62,612 bases of DNA, taken from contig JAPLSO010000063.1 in NCBI GenBank assembly GCA_026398595.1, positions 1-62,612 on the forward strand, written 5' to 3'. Position 1 is the first letter of the stretch. Each line of letters opens with the position of its first letter. The position numbers and the translations under genes were made by a program. Positions 7,459 through 15,621 of the stretch are shown here, piece after piece. The stretch comes from Spirochaetota bacterium (lineage in GTDB: Bacteria > Spirochaetota > Spirochaetia > Treponematales > Rectinemataceae). The notes under the pieces are model-generated. The model was given only the letters and a program-made list of their open reading frames with translations. It was not told the origin of the DNA and did no database searches.

Positions 7459-8586
7459 ATGGAACGAACCAAGAAACTCGATATCGCCATTTCGAGCGCT
7501 CTCCTCGCCGCAGCGATTGTCGTCGCCGCCCTCGTGACGCCCGGCTTTCTCGCGATGCGCAGGCCCGACCTCATCCGGAAGGGCCCAGGCGTCACCCGCG
7601 TCGCCCTCCTTTCCGAGTATTTCCCCGACATCAAGGGATCGGTTGGGGACACGGATGTCTATATCCTCGATTCGGGCAAGCCGGGCGGCAGCGCCCTCGT
7701 GCTCGGCGGCACCCATGAGAACGAGCCCGCCGGCTTCATGGCGGCCATCCTCTTCGTCGAGAACGCTTTGCCCACGGCCGGACGCCTCTTCGTGATCCCC
7801 CGCGTCAACGCCTCGGGCGCTACCCATGCCGATCCTATGGAAGGCACACCCCATACCTTCACGATCGACGCCGCCTCGGGCAAACGCAGCTTCCGCTTCG
7901 GGTCGAGGGCGACAAACCCCGTGGACCAGTGGCCCGATCCGGATATCTACATCCACGCCTCGTCCGGCCAGCGGCTCTCGGGCTCGGAGACACGGAATCT
8001 GAATCGTGCCTATCCAGGCAGACTTGACGGCACATTCACCGAGAAAATCGCCTACGCAGTCACGAGCCTGATCAGGAAAGAGGGGATCGATGTCACCATC
8101 GACCTCCATGAAGCCTCGCCCGAGTATCCTGTGATCAACGCGATCGTGGCTCACGAACGCGCCATGCCTCTGGCATCCGAGGTCATCCTCGATCTCGAAC
8201 TCGATGATATAACGATGGGCCTCGAGCCTTCGCCTAAAAGTCTGCACGGCCTCACGCACCGGGAACTCGGCGACGCGACGAACACGCTGGCTCTTCTGAT
8301 GGAGGATACGAACCCTTCCCAGGGAAGGCTTCGCGGCAAGACCGACGAGGCTCTCATCCTGGAAGGCAAGGATGAGCTCTATGTGCGGGCGCAGAAACTC
8401 GGACGGCTCTTCGTGCCTTTCGATGAGGAGGGCTGGCCGCTTTCCACGAGGGTGGGTAGACACATGGCTGGGTTGGAAGCCATCTTCGGAGCCTTCACGA
8501 GCCAGAACCCGGGCAAGCCTCTCGTCGTGGGCGGGATGCCAGCCTACGAGGATTTAGCTTCGGGCGGGCTCGGCAAGTATCTTTGA
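7459..8586 (+). CDS. Succinylglutamate desuccinylase/aspartoacylase-like zinc hydrolase, membrane-anchored
   Basis: 375 aa; AAAAGGAGGAAG precedes ATG 7459. The N-terminus has one hydrophobic helix (about residues 10-30) without a clear cleavage site, so the catalytic domain is probably periplasmic. Zinc-site marks of the M14-like AstE/ASPA family: GGTHENEPAG (His and Glu ligands), NLNRAYPG (substrate Asn-Arg), and VTIDLHEASPE (His ligand and nearby Glu). The family removes acyl groups from N-acyl amino acids. Last gene of the ggt operon, so it could deacylate or trim a compound whose products the permease imports. Confidence 0.85.
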   Translation: MERTKKLDIAISSALLAAAIVVAALVTPGFLAMRRPDLIRKGPGVTRVALLSEYFPDIKGSVGDTDVYILDSGKPGGSALVLGGTHENEPAGFMAAILFVENALPTAGRLFVIPRVNASGATHADPMEGTPHTFTIDAASGKRSFRFGSRATNPVDQWPDPDIYIHASSGQRLSGSETRNLNRAYPGRLDGTFTEKIAYAVTSLIRKEGIDVTIDLHEASPEYPVINAIVAHERAMPLASEVILDLELDDITMGLEPSPKSLHGLTHRELGDATNTLALLMEDTNPSQGRLRGKTDEALILEGKDELYVRAQKLGRLFVPFDEEGWPLSTRVGRHMAGLEAIFGAFTSQNPGKPLVVGGMPAYEDLASGGLGKYL

Positions 8587-8606
8587 GCGATCAGAGTCTC
8601 CAAACA

Positions 8607-8635
8607 AAAAGGACCGCCACACAGGCGGTCCTTTT
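8607..8635. terminator. Bidirectional intrinsic terminator
   Basis: Perfect 12-bp stem AAAAGGACCGCC / GGCGGTCCTTTT (8607-8618, 8624-8635), loop ACACA. It ends the plus-strand ggt operon and, from the other side, the minus-strand RRM gene. Confidence 0.92.
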
Positions 8636-8655
8636 GATACCTTAGGTTGTATGAC

Positions 8656-8925
8656 TCAGTAGCGGCTGTCGCGGCGGGGCTTGTCCATAGCCTCGTTCAC
8701 CTTGATCTGGCGGCCATCGAGGCTGAAGCCATTGGCTCCGGCGATCGCGGCGCCGGCTTCGGCGTCAGTTCCCATCTCCACGAAGCCGAAGCCCTTGGAG
8801 CTGCCGGTGTCGCGGTCGGTAATGACCTTGACAGAGGCCACGGTTCCGTAAGCCTGAAAAATGTTGCGGAGGCCGTCTTCGGTTGTGTTGTAGCTGAGGT
8901 TCCCGACGTAAAGTTTCTTGCCCAT
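8656..8925 (-). CDS. RNA recognition motif (RRM) protein
   Basis: 89 aa, a single RRM fold: RNP2 is KLYVGNL at residues 4-10 and RNP1 is KGFGFVEM near residue 44, both with the aromatic residues that stack on RNA bases. A short Arg-rich tail (KPRRDSRY) follows. Small bacterial RRM proteins are cytoplasmic RNA binders, often induced by cold. The ribosome site AAGGA lies upstream of the start. Its 5' leader carries two stem-loops (see separate entry), which would suit autoregulation or temperature response. Confidence 0.95.
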   Translation of the reverse strand: MGKKLYVGNLSYNTTEDGLRNIFQAYGTVASVKVITDRDTGSSKGFGFVEMGTDAEAGAAIAGANGFSLDGRQIKVNEAMDKPRRDSRY

Positions 8926-8942
8926 GATCCTTGTCCTTCACC

Positions 8943-9029
8943 CGCCGCTGTGCGGCGAGCATTCCAAAACATGTATCTACGGATAGCGCAGATCTTGCTA
9001 AGTGACGGATTCTTTCGAATTCTCACTTA
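8943..9029 (-). promoter_or_regulatory. Structured 5' leader of the RRM gene
   Basis: On the minus strand a stem TAAGTGA/TCACTTA (arms 9023-9029 and 8999-9005) contains an inner stem-forming GAAT/ATTC, and nearer the start codon a CGCCGC/GCGGCG stem with a 3-nt loop occupies 8943-8957, 17 bases before the ATG. An AT-rich stretch (TATATTATG, near 9035-9050) could be the -10 region. No protein coding is seen in 8926-9205. Confidence 0.5.
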
Positions 9030-9205
9030 GTCTAGCATAATATATCATCTTTCCAAGACAATGAATACCACTCTACCCCCTCGGTACCCTCCAATCGACG
9101 CAATGGCAGCCTCGACCTAGGCAATATCTCCTCTTCGCCGTATTATGAAAGCGCTTTTTTGAGACGGCAAGCCCGGGATTGGCCCCGACAGGAAAGGTTT
9201 TCACG

Positions 9206-10489
9206 ATGAATATCAGTAAAAGACTTCCCGCCTTCGAGTCGAGGGACTACCGCCTCTGGTTCTTCGGGCAGGGGATTTCTGTCATCGGCACCTGGCTCCA
9301 GAATACGAGTCAGGCCTGGCTGGTGCTCAGGCTGACCAATTCGCCTTTCAAGCTGGGACTCGTCACGAGCATCCAGTACCTGCCTTCGCTCTTTCTGTCC
9401 ATATTCATCGGCCCCTTGGTCGATCTCTTCCCGAAAAGGACCATCCTGATCTGGACTCAGTCGCTCTTTTCCCTGTCGGCGGCCACCCTGGCCTGGGTTT
9501 GCTTCGGAGGCAAGCCCCAGTACTGGCAGGTTCTCTTGATCTCCGCGGTGACCGGTTTCGTGAACGTCGTCGACTATCCGGCCAGGCAATCCTTCGTTTT
9601 TGAACAGGTGGGCGACAGCAAGGCGGTGGTGAACGCGGTCGCCTTGAACTCCACCGTTTTCAACGTCGCCCGTATCATCGGCCCGGCCCTAGGCGGGATC
9701 ATGATAGTCCTTGTGGGCATACCCTGGACCTTCGCGCTGAACGCGATCAGCTACCTCGCGGTGATAGCGAGCCTCGTCGCGATGCGTGCGGGCCGCGTTT
9801 CAAGCGCCGCGGCCTCGGGGGATTTCTGGGGGGAAATCAAGCGGGGATACCGATATATCGTGGGCGATAAGGTCATCATGACCCTGCTCATCATCACCGG
9901 TACGATCAGCCTCTTCATCTTCAACTTCAATATCCTGATACCAAGCTTCGCCGCCATCACGCTCAGCCTGGGGGCTGGCGGCTACGGCGGCCTCATGGCC
10001 TCGCTTGGATTGGGCGCCCTCATCGCGGCCGCCCTGATGTCGCTGAGCGGGACGAAGCTCGAGCCCACGCCGAAGCTGCTCTTCGGATCCGGCTTGATCC
10101 TTTGCCTATCCATGATTCTCGCCGGACTGCAGAGAAATTCCCTGACTGCCAGCCTTTCGCTGATCCTCTGCGGCTTCGGCATGGCTTCCTTCAGCACGAT
10201 GAGCAACACGGCGGTGCAGATGCAGGCGTCCAAGGAGATGCGCGGCCGTGTCATGTCAGCGTATAATCTAGTCTTCGTCGGCTCCACGCCAATAGGCGCC
10301 CTCTTTATCGGAAAAGTGTCGGATTCCTGGGGGCCGGCGACCGGCTTCTGGCTCAGCGGCGCCATCTGTCTCGTTTTCCTGGCGGTGATGATCTTCATGG
10401 TCGCGCCTCGCGTTTTCAGAGGGATCTCGAGCTTCACGCGGCGTGGATATGGATCGGAAGCAGTTTCTGCTGTGGGCCCTCCGAGTTGA
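9206..10489 (+). CDS. MFS exporter (EntS/MFS_3-like)
   Basis: 427 aa from ATG 9206 (AGGAAAGG upstream); a TTG at 9179 is less likely. About twelve membrane helices. The start (FESRDYRLWFFGQGISVIGTWLQNTSQAWLVLRLT) and DYPARQSFVFEQVGDSKAVVNAVALNSTVFNVARIIGPALGG are typical of the MFS_3 group, which includes the enterobactin exporter EntS and many unassigned drug exporters. Inner-membrane proton-driven efflux is likely; the substrate is unknown. It stands alone, with the nitroreductase operon starting 52 bp downstream on the same strand. Confidence 0.88.
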   Translation: MNISKRLPAFESRDYRLWFFGQGISVIGTWLQNTSQAWLVLRLTNSPFKLGLVTSIQYLPSLFLSIFIGPLVDLFPKRTILIWTQSLFSLSAATLAWVCFGGKPQYWQVLLISAVTGFVNVVDYPARQSFVFEQVGDSKAVVNAVALNSTVFNVARIIGPALGGIMIVLVGIPWTFALNAISYLAVIASLVAMRAGRVSSAAASGDFWGEIKRGYRYIVGDKVIMTLLIITGTISLFIFNFNILIPSFAAITLSLGAGGYGGLMASLGLGALIAAALMSLSGTKLEPTPKLLFGSGLILCLSMILAGLQRNSLTASLSLILCGFGMASFSTMSNTAVQMQASKEMRGRVMSAYNLVFVGSTPIGALFIGKVSDSWGPATGFWLSGAICLVFLAVMIFMVAPRVFRGISSFTRRGYGSEAVSAVGPPS

Positions 10490-10541
10490 CAGGGAACCGT
10501 TCATACCGCATGGTTATTTCACGGCATATAAGGAGGCGATC

Positions 10542-11144
10542 GTGGCGCTCTTGAAACAGATCGAAGCCCGCAGGGCACGCAGAGCCCTGGATCCGAGACC
10601 CATCGAAAGGGATATGCTCGTACGGCTCGTCGAGGCGGCCCATCTGGCGCCCTCCTTCGGCAACACCCAGTCCTGGCGTATCGTTACGGTGGTGGACTCC
10701 GTTCGCCTGGAGGCTCTGAAGGCAGCTCTGACGGGGGGGAATTACTGGGCGAAGAAATCCCCAGCCATCGCGGCTTTCGTGACCAGTCCTGAATGGGACG
10801 GTCGCATCGAGGGCGGGCGGGAATACGCCTTCTTCGACTTAGGTCAGGCGGCCATGGCCTACCAGCTTCAGGCCATCGAGGAAGGCCTCATCGTCCACCC
10901 GATCGCGGGCTTCGACTCGAGCGTGGCCAAACGTGCGCTTGGCATACCGGAGACAGCCGTCCTCGAGACGCTGATAATCCTGGGTTATCCCGGCGATTCG
11001 TCGGGCTTGAGCGAAAAGCACCTCGCGGCAGAGACTTCGGCGAGGATCCGAAAGCCCCTGGACGAGGTTTCCGCCTTCGACCAGTGGGAAGACAGGCTCG
11101 TTCCGCCCCAAAAGGCTGACCTGTACCAGGTGAAGCCCGTATGA
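10542..11144 (+). CDS. Nitroreductase family protein
   Basis: 200 aa from GTG 10542, chosen because AAGGAGG at 10530-10536 sits five bases upstream; an upstream in-frame ATG at 10443 overlaps the MFS gene and lacks a ribosome site. FMN-binding marks: RRARRALDPRPIERD at the start, APSFGNTQSWRIV, FFDLGQAAMAYQLQAIEEGL, then LGIPETAVLETLIILGYPG. These enzymes use FMN and NAD(P)H to reduce nitro, quinone or flavin substrates. Its stop overlaps the next start by 4 bp, making it the first gene of a four-gene operon. Confidence 0.9.
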   Translation: MALLKQIEARRARRALDPRPIERDMLVRLVEAAHLAPSFGNTQSWRIVTVVDSVRLEALKAALTGGNYWAKKSPAIAAFVTSPEWDGRIEGGREYAFFDLGQAAMAYQLQAIEEGLIVHPIAGFDSSVAKRALGIPETAVLETLIILGYPGDSSGLSEKHLAAETSARIRKPLDEVSAFDQWEDRLVPPQKADLYQVKPV

Positions 11145-12085
11145 AGAACATCGCGGTTATCGGAATAGGCGGGGTCGGCGGCTACTTCGGGGGTCTTCTC
11201 GCCCGGCGCTGGGAGGGCGATCCCGAACTCGCTGTCCACTTCGTCGCGCGGGGCGCGCATCTCGCTGAGATTAAGAAAAACGGCCTCTTCCTCGACGCCG
11301 AAAAGGGGAAGATGACCTGCAGGCCCAGGACGGCGACCGATTCCATCGCCGAATTACCGGCCCTGGATTTCTGTATCGTCTGCGTAAAAGGCTACGATCT
11401 GCCTATTGTCCTTGGCCAATTGCGGGAAAGAATCGGCGCCTCGACCGTCATTCTTCCCCTCCTCAACGGTGTCGACATTTTTGAACGGACACGCGCCGTC
11501 GTCCAGGAGAGCTATCTCCATCCCGCCTGTGTCTACGTCAGTACCCATCTCGAAAAGCCGGGCCTCGTCGTCCAGCGGGGGTCTTTAGCCGCGATCTTCC
11601 TGGGCGCCGATCCGGGGGGGCTCGCGGAAAACAGGTCGATACTCCCTCTATTGGACGCGGCGGGCATAAACTACGGCTGGAAAGACGATCCCTTCGCCGA
11701 GATCTGGATTAAATATCTCTTCATCGCCCCCTTCGGCCTGGTTACCGCGGATTCGGGCAAGACGATAGGGGAGGTTATTCTGTCCGCGGAGCATTTGAAT
11801 ACCGTGAAGGGAATCATGAAAGAGATCATCGTCATGGCCGACAGGAAAGGAATTGAGCTTCCGGCCACGGTCATGGAGGATACGCTGACAAAGGCGGCGA
11901 AGTTCCCCTTCGACACCCGAACCTCGTTCCAGCGGGATTTCGAGGCAAAGGGCAAGCCGGATGAACGCGACCTTTTCGGCGGATCGATCCTGCGGATGGG
12001 CAAGGAACTCGGGGTCTTAACCCCGTTAACCGAGAAAGTCTACGCGTCCATCATGCAGAAGAAGCCGGACAAAGCTGCGCGATGA
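11141..12085 (+). CDS. Ketopantoate reductase family (ApbA/PanE-like)
   Basis: 314 aa. NAD(P)-binding start VIGIGGVGGYFGGLLARRW; CVKGYDLPIVLGQL and LPLLNGVDIFER are the expected second-layer motifs, and SFQRDFEAKGKPDERDLFGG near residue 265 carries the family's C-terminal Ser/Asp/Glu site. The classical member makes pantoate for coenzyme A, but paralogues reduce other 2-oxo acids, so the substrate is uncertain. ATGA overlaps link it to both neighbours. Confidence 0.88.
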   Translation: MKNIAVIGIGGVGGYFGGLLARRWEGDPELAVHFVARGAHLAEIKKNGLFLDAEKGKMTCRPRTATDSIAELPALDFCIVCVKGYDLPIVLGQLRERIGASTVILPLLNGVDIFERTRAVVQESYLHPACVYVSTHLEKPGLVVQRGSLAAIFLGADPGGLAENRSILPLLDAAGINYGWKDDPFAEIWIKYLFIAPFGLVTADSGKTIGEVILSAEHLNTVKGIMKEIIVMADRKGIELPATVMEDTLTKAAKFPFDTRTSFQRDFEAKGKPDERDLFGGSILRMGKELGVLTPLTEKVYASIMQKKPDKAAR

Positions 12086-13158
12086 CGACTATCATACTCT
12101 GCGGAGGAGCGGGCACGCGGCTCTGGCCCGCCTCCAAGCCTGAAAAACCCAAGCAGTTCGCGCATCTTCTCGAAGGGCCCACGCTGTTCCAGCGGGCTGT
12201 CCTGCGCAATCTCGCCGTGAGCGACCGCTTCGTCATCGTGACGAACCGGGCCCACCTGGAGCTGGCGGCCGCGCAGTTTGTCGAGGCGGCGGGCGGAAAG
12301 AAGTCCGTTTCCTTCGTCCTCGAACCGGCGGGACGCAACACGGCGCCGGCTGTCGCTTTGGCTGCCCTGGTCGTCGCCGCGGCCTCAGGGCAGGATGAAC
12401 TCATCCTGGTCGTCCCCGCCGATCACGTGGTGGCGGACGAGGGGGCCTACCGCGAGGCTGTGGGACTGGCGCGACGGGCGGCGGTTTCAGGCAGGCTCGT
12501 CACCTTCGGGATACGGCCCGAATCGCCCGAGACGGGCTATGGTTACATCAAGGCGGGACTTCCTTTCGAAACCTGCAAAGGTATCCTGGAAGTGGCCGCT
12601 TTCCATGAAAAGCCCGACAAGGCGAAGGCCGAGGCCTACCTCGCGGCAGGAAATTTCTTCTGGAATTCGGGAATGTTCCTTTTCAACACCGGCGCGATCG
12701 TCGAGGAATTTGAGCGATGGGCGCCTGAGATGCTGGAGGCGAGCCGCCGTGCGCTTTCTTCCGCTGAGACGAAGGAGCATGGCGGGAATTCCGTAGCGGC
12801 GATACGGCCTGAGGACATGGCCGCCATTCCGGCCGATTCCATCGATTACGCGGTGATGGAGAAAAGCTCGAAGGTGGCTGTAGTTCCCGTTTCCATGGGC
12901 TGGAACGATATGGGCAGCTTCGACGCCGTGTACGAGGCCTCGAAGCGCGACAGGGCGGGCAATGTGCTCCCCGATGACGCACTGGCTCTCGACTCGTCGA
13001 ACTGCTTCGTGCTCGCCCCCGGGCTGAAGGTCCACCTCTCGGGAGTCAGCGATCTCATCGTCGTGCAGGATGGGGACAGGCTGCTGATAGTGAAACGAGG
13101 CCGCAGCCAGTCCGTGAAGGATCTGGCCGCGGCCGACGTGAAGGCTGGCCGATCATGA
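12082..13158 (+). CDS. manC: Mannose-1-phosphate guanylyltransferase
   Basis: 358 aa. Nucleotidyltransferase signature LCGGAGTRLWPASKPEKPKQF at residues 6-26 (split here), VVPADHVV for the metal Asp, ETGYGYIKAG, FHEKPDKAKAEAYL and NSGMFLFNTG; GWNDMGSFDAVYE is the usual sugar-side loop. The length fits the short, single-domain form without the isomerase domain. It makes GDP-mannose for envelope glycans. It overlaps both neighbours by 4 bp, so its co-transcription with nucleotide and cofactor genes may be housekeeping grouping. Confidence 0.92.
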   Translation: MTTIILCGGAGTRLWPASKPEKPKQFAHLLEGPTLFQRAVLRNLAVSDRFVIVTNRAHLELAAAQFVEAAGGKKSVSFVLEPAGRNTAPAVALAALVVAAASGQDELILVVPADHVVADEGAYREAVGLARRAAVSGRLVTFGIRPESPETGYGYIKAGLPFETCKGILEVAAFHEKPDKAKAEAYLAAGNFFWNSGMFLFNTGAIVEEFERWAPEMLEASRRALSSAETKEHGGNSVAAIRPEDMAAIPADSIDYAVMEKSSKVAVVPVSMGWNDMGSFDAVYEASKRDRAGNVLPDDALALDSSNCFVLAPGLKVHLSGVSDLIVVQDGDRLLIVKRGRSQSVKDLAAADVKAGRS

Positions 13159-13673
13159 TACTCACGCACGACGAGATTCTCGCCGAGATCGACTCGGGGC
13201 GGATAGGCATAGATCCCTTCGAACGCGGCGCCATAGGCCCGGCTTCGGTGGACCTCCGACTGGGATCAGAAATCCGTATCTACTCGCCCATGCCACAAGT
13301 GATATCCATCACGGCGGCTTCGAACTACCGGGAGATGACCTATAAGCTCGAGCTGGACGAGGCGGGCTATGTCATCAAGCCGGGCGAACTTGTCCTCGGG
13401 ATTACGCTCGAGCGCATAACGTTGCCTACGGATATAGCGGGATGGCTCGGTTCGAGGTCGCGCTTCGCGCGCCTCGGGCTCATGGTTCACGTTTCCGCGC
13501 CTTTCATGCAGCCGGGAATTTCCAACAACCAGGTCCTCGAGATATTCAACACAGGTCCCAATTTCCTGAGGCTCGTGCCCGGTGAATGGATCTGCCAGTT
13601 CGTATTCGAGCGCTGCGAGGGCAATGCGGCCTACAAGGGCAGTTTCGCCAGCCAGCAGCTAGGCACCTGGTGA
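13155..13673 (+). CDS. dcd: dCTP deaminase/dUTPase-like protein
   Basis: 172 aa. GAIGPASVDLRLGSEIRIY at the start, the SRSRFARLGLMVHVSAPFMQPG loop, QVLEIFNTG with the presumed catalytic Glu, then the nucleotide-closing end KGSFASQQLG. The dCTP deaminase family turns dCTP into dUTP (bifunctional forms go on to dUMP), feeding dTTP synthesis. The usual SSLGR segment is SRFAR here, so deaminase versus dUTPase activity is not settled by eye. Last gene of the operon; no clear terminator is seen in 13674-13808. Confidence 0.85.
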   Translation: MILTHDEILAEIDSGRIGIDPFERGAIGPASVDLRLGSEIRIYSPMPQVISITAASNYREMTYKLELDEAGYVIKPGELVLGITLERITLPTDIAGWLGSRSRFARLGLMVHVSAPFMQPGISNNQVLEIFNTGPNFLRLVPGEWICQFVFERCEGNAAYKGSFASQQLGTW

Positions 13674-13808
13674 CGACAGGATATAGACCCAAGAAAGACT
13701 CGATCTCTTGAACGGACGCTTTTCCCGACAGGGCGCATGCGTCAAGACCAGACCAATCGGCATCGTCGCGGCGAAGCTTGAATCGCGGACGGTGACGAAA
13801 GCCATTTC

Positions 13809-14585
13809 TCATTCTTTGCCGGGGGCTATGATCACGCGAATCCCTTGGGCTTCGAGCGCGTCGACGTAGGACTTGTCTATGCCAGCATCGGTCACCAAGG
13901 TGTGTATCGATTTTATGTCGGCGAAGTGGGTCAGCGCCGCTTTGCCGAATTTCGAGTGGTCGGCGAGGAGAATCACCTCGTCGGCAGCCTCTATCATCTT
14001 TTTTTTGACCGGCGCCTCCTGGATGTTCGAGTTGGTGAGTCCCCTGTCGAGATCCACCCCCTTTGTTCCGAGGAAGAGCTGTTCGACGTGCGTCGTTTCG
14101 AAAAATTTTTCCGCGGGACTGCCGACGAAAGAGTGCGTCGCCTCCACCAGCAGGCCGCCGCTCGATATAACCGAAATGCGGTGGTTCGAGATCAGCCGGC
14201 CGCAGATGTCCAGCGAGTTGGTCAGAACGGTCAGGCCGGAGGTCTCTCCTATGTACTGCGCCATGGCGATCGTCGTGCTGCCGGCGTCCATGATTATGGA
14301 TGAGTACGGTTTGACCAGTTTCGCCGCTGCCCTGCCGATGGCCATCTTTTCGGGTTCATTGAGATTTACCCGCAGGTCGACCGGCTGGATCATCTTATCG
14401 ATGTCGGATATGATCGCGCCCCCCTGGATTCGGGTGAGCAATCCCTTTTCCTCCAGGACGGCCAGATCCCTCCGGATCGTATTGGCGGAAACGCCGAGGA
14501 GATCGGCCAACTCTTCGCACTTGGCGGACTTGTGTTTGCCGAGTTGGTCGAGGATTTTCATATAGCGTTCGGCGTTGAGTATCAT
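13809..14585 (-). CDS. DeoR-family transcriptional regulator
   Basis: 258 aa from ATG at 14585, which overlaps the stop of the upstream dehydrogenase gene (ATGA). Winged helix-turn-helix at residues 5-55 (CEELADLLGVSANTIRRDLAVLEEKGLL), then a ribose-5-phosphate-isomerase-like sensor domain with DAGSTTIAMA, LTNSLDIC and GTKGVDLDRGLTNSNIQEAPVKKKMIEAADEVILLADHSKFG, the sugar-phosphate binding loops. As the last gene of the CUT1 transporter/dehydrogenase operon it most likely represses that operon and is released by a phosphorylated sugar. Confidence 0.92.
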   Translation of the reverse strand: MILNAERYMKILDQLGKHKSAKCEELADLLGVSANTIRRDLAVLEEKGLLTRIQGGAIISDIDKMIQPVDLRVNLNEPEKMAIGRAAAKLVKPYSSIIMDAGSTTIAMAQYIGETSGLTVLTNSLDICGRLISNHRISVISSGGLLVEATHSFVGSPAEKFFETTHVEQLFLGTKGVDLDRGLTNSNIQEAPVKKKMIEAADEVILLADHSKFGKAALTHFADIKSIHTLVTDAGIDKSYVDALEAQGIRVIIAPGKE

Positions 14586-15607
14586 TCCCGGTCCTTTACG
14601 AGCAGGACTACCTTGAGCGAATTTTCCGCTTTCATCACGAGCTCCATCGCTTCCTGCGCCTGTTCGAGGGCGAATTCGTGGCTCACGAGGCGCTTGAATA
14701 CCTCCGCTCTCCGTTCGAGGAGATCGAGGGAAGCTCTGCAGTCGGAGAACCTGTAGGTCCATGAAGGGAGCAGCCGCTGTTCCTTTCTGGACATCCAGAA
14801 GATATCCACGGGAGGCGGTTCCTTGAAGGTGCCGACTATCACGATGTCCGAGCCCGGGCTTCCGGCTTTTATCATATAATCGATTGTACTCGGATGTCCC
14901 GCGCATTCGAAGATGGTGTCGAAGCCTCCCTCGAGCGAGAATTCCCTGGCCGCGGTTTTCGCCGGGACGGTCGAATTGTCGAAGACAGGGAAACCGAAGC
15001 TCTCGGCCTGGGCCCGCCGGATGGCCGATGGATCACCGAGCGCCACGCGGCATCCCGCCTCGCGGGCGAGCATTGCCATGATGATGCCAATGGGGCCCGC
15101 GCCGAGTACGAGCGCATCGTCGTTCAGGCCGGGATTGGAAAGACTCAGCGCGTGGATCCCGACGGCGATCGGCTCGGCGAGCACGGCGAGGCCGAAATCG
15201 AGACTATCGCTGACAGGGAGCAGGTTGTGGGTCGGGACGCGGGTAAATTCCGCGAATCCTCCATCGTACTGGATGCCCAGGAATTTAATCTGGGAGCAGA
15301 GATGGCGCGGTCCCTCGACACAGGGGGCGCAGGTCCCGCAGGAGAGGGTGGGAACGGCCATCACCCTATCGCCGGGTTTGAAGCCCTTGGGGTTGTCCCC
15401 TTCGATCCTCTCCACGAAGCCGACGAACTCGTGGCCGGGGATCACGGGATATCTGGCCCGCTTGTTCCTGCCTGTGAAAATGCCTATATCCGATCCGCAG
15501 ATACCTGCCCTGTCTATCCTAACCAGCGTTTCGCCCGGGCCAATCGAAGGAACGTCGACGTCGAACAGCAGGGCTCTCTTCTCTCCGTTGAATTGAATCG
15601 CTCTCAT
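14582..15607 (-). CDS. Zinc-dependent alcohol/polyol dehydrogenase (copy 1)
   Basis: 341 aa, medium-chain dehydrogenase/reductase fold. Catalytic zinc Cys in AGICGSDIGIF and His-Glu in GHEFVG; structural zinc Cys cluster CGTCAPCVEGPRHLC; NAD-binding LVLGAGPIGIIMAMLA. Likely oxidises a polyol or sugar hydroxyl to the ketone in the cytoplasm. Same operon as a CUT1 importer, a second dehydrogenase and a DeoR repressor, which argues for catabolism of a sugar alcohol or sugar needing two dehydrogenation or epimerisation steps. Confidence 0.9.
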   Translation of the reverse strand: MRAIQFNGEKRALLFDVDVPSIGPGETLVRIDRAGICGSDIGIFTGRNKRARYPVIPGHEFVGFVERIEGDNPKGFKPGDRVMAVPTLSCGTCAPCVEGPRHLCSQIKFLGIQYDGGFAEFTRVPTHNLLPVSDSLDFGLAVLAEPIAVGIHALSLSNPGLNDDALVLGAGPIGIIMAMLAREAGCRVALGDPSAIRRAQAESFGFPVFDNSTVPAKTAAREFSLEGGFDTIFECAGHPSTIDYMIKAGSPGSDIVIVGTFKEPPPVDIFWMSRKEQRLLPSWTYRFSDCRASLDLLERRAEVFKRLVSHEFALEQAQEAMELVMKAENSLKVVLLVKDRE

Positions 15608-15621
15608 GGATACTTCCTTGG

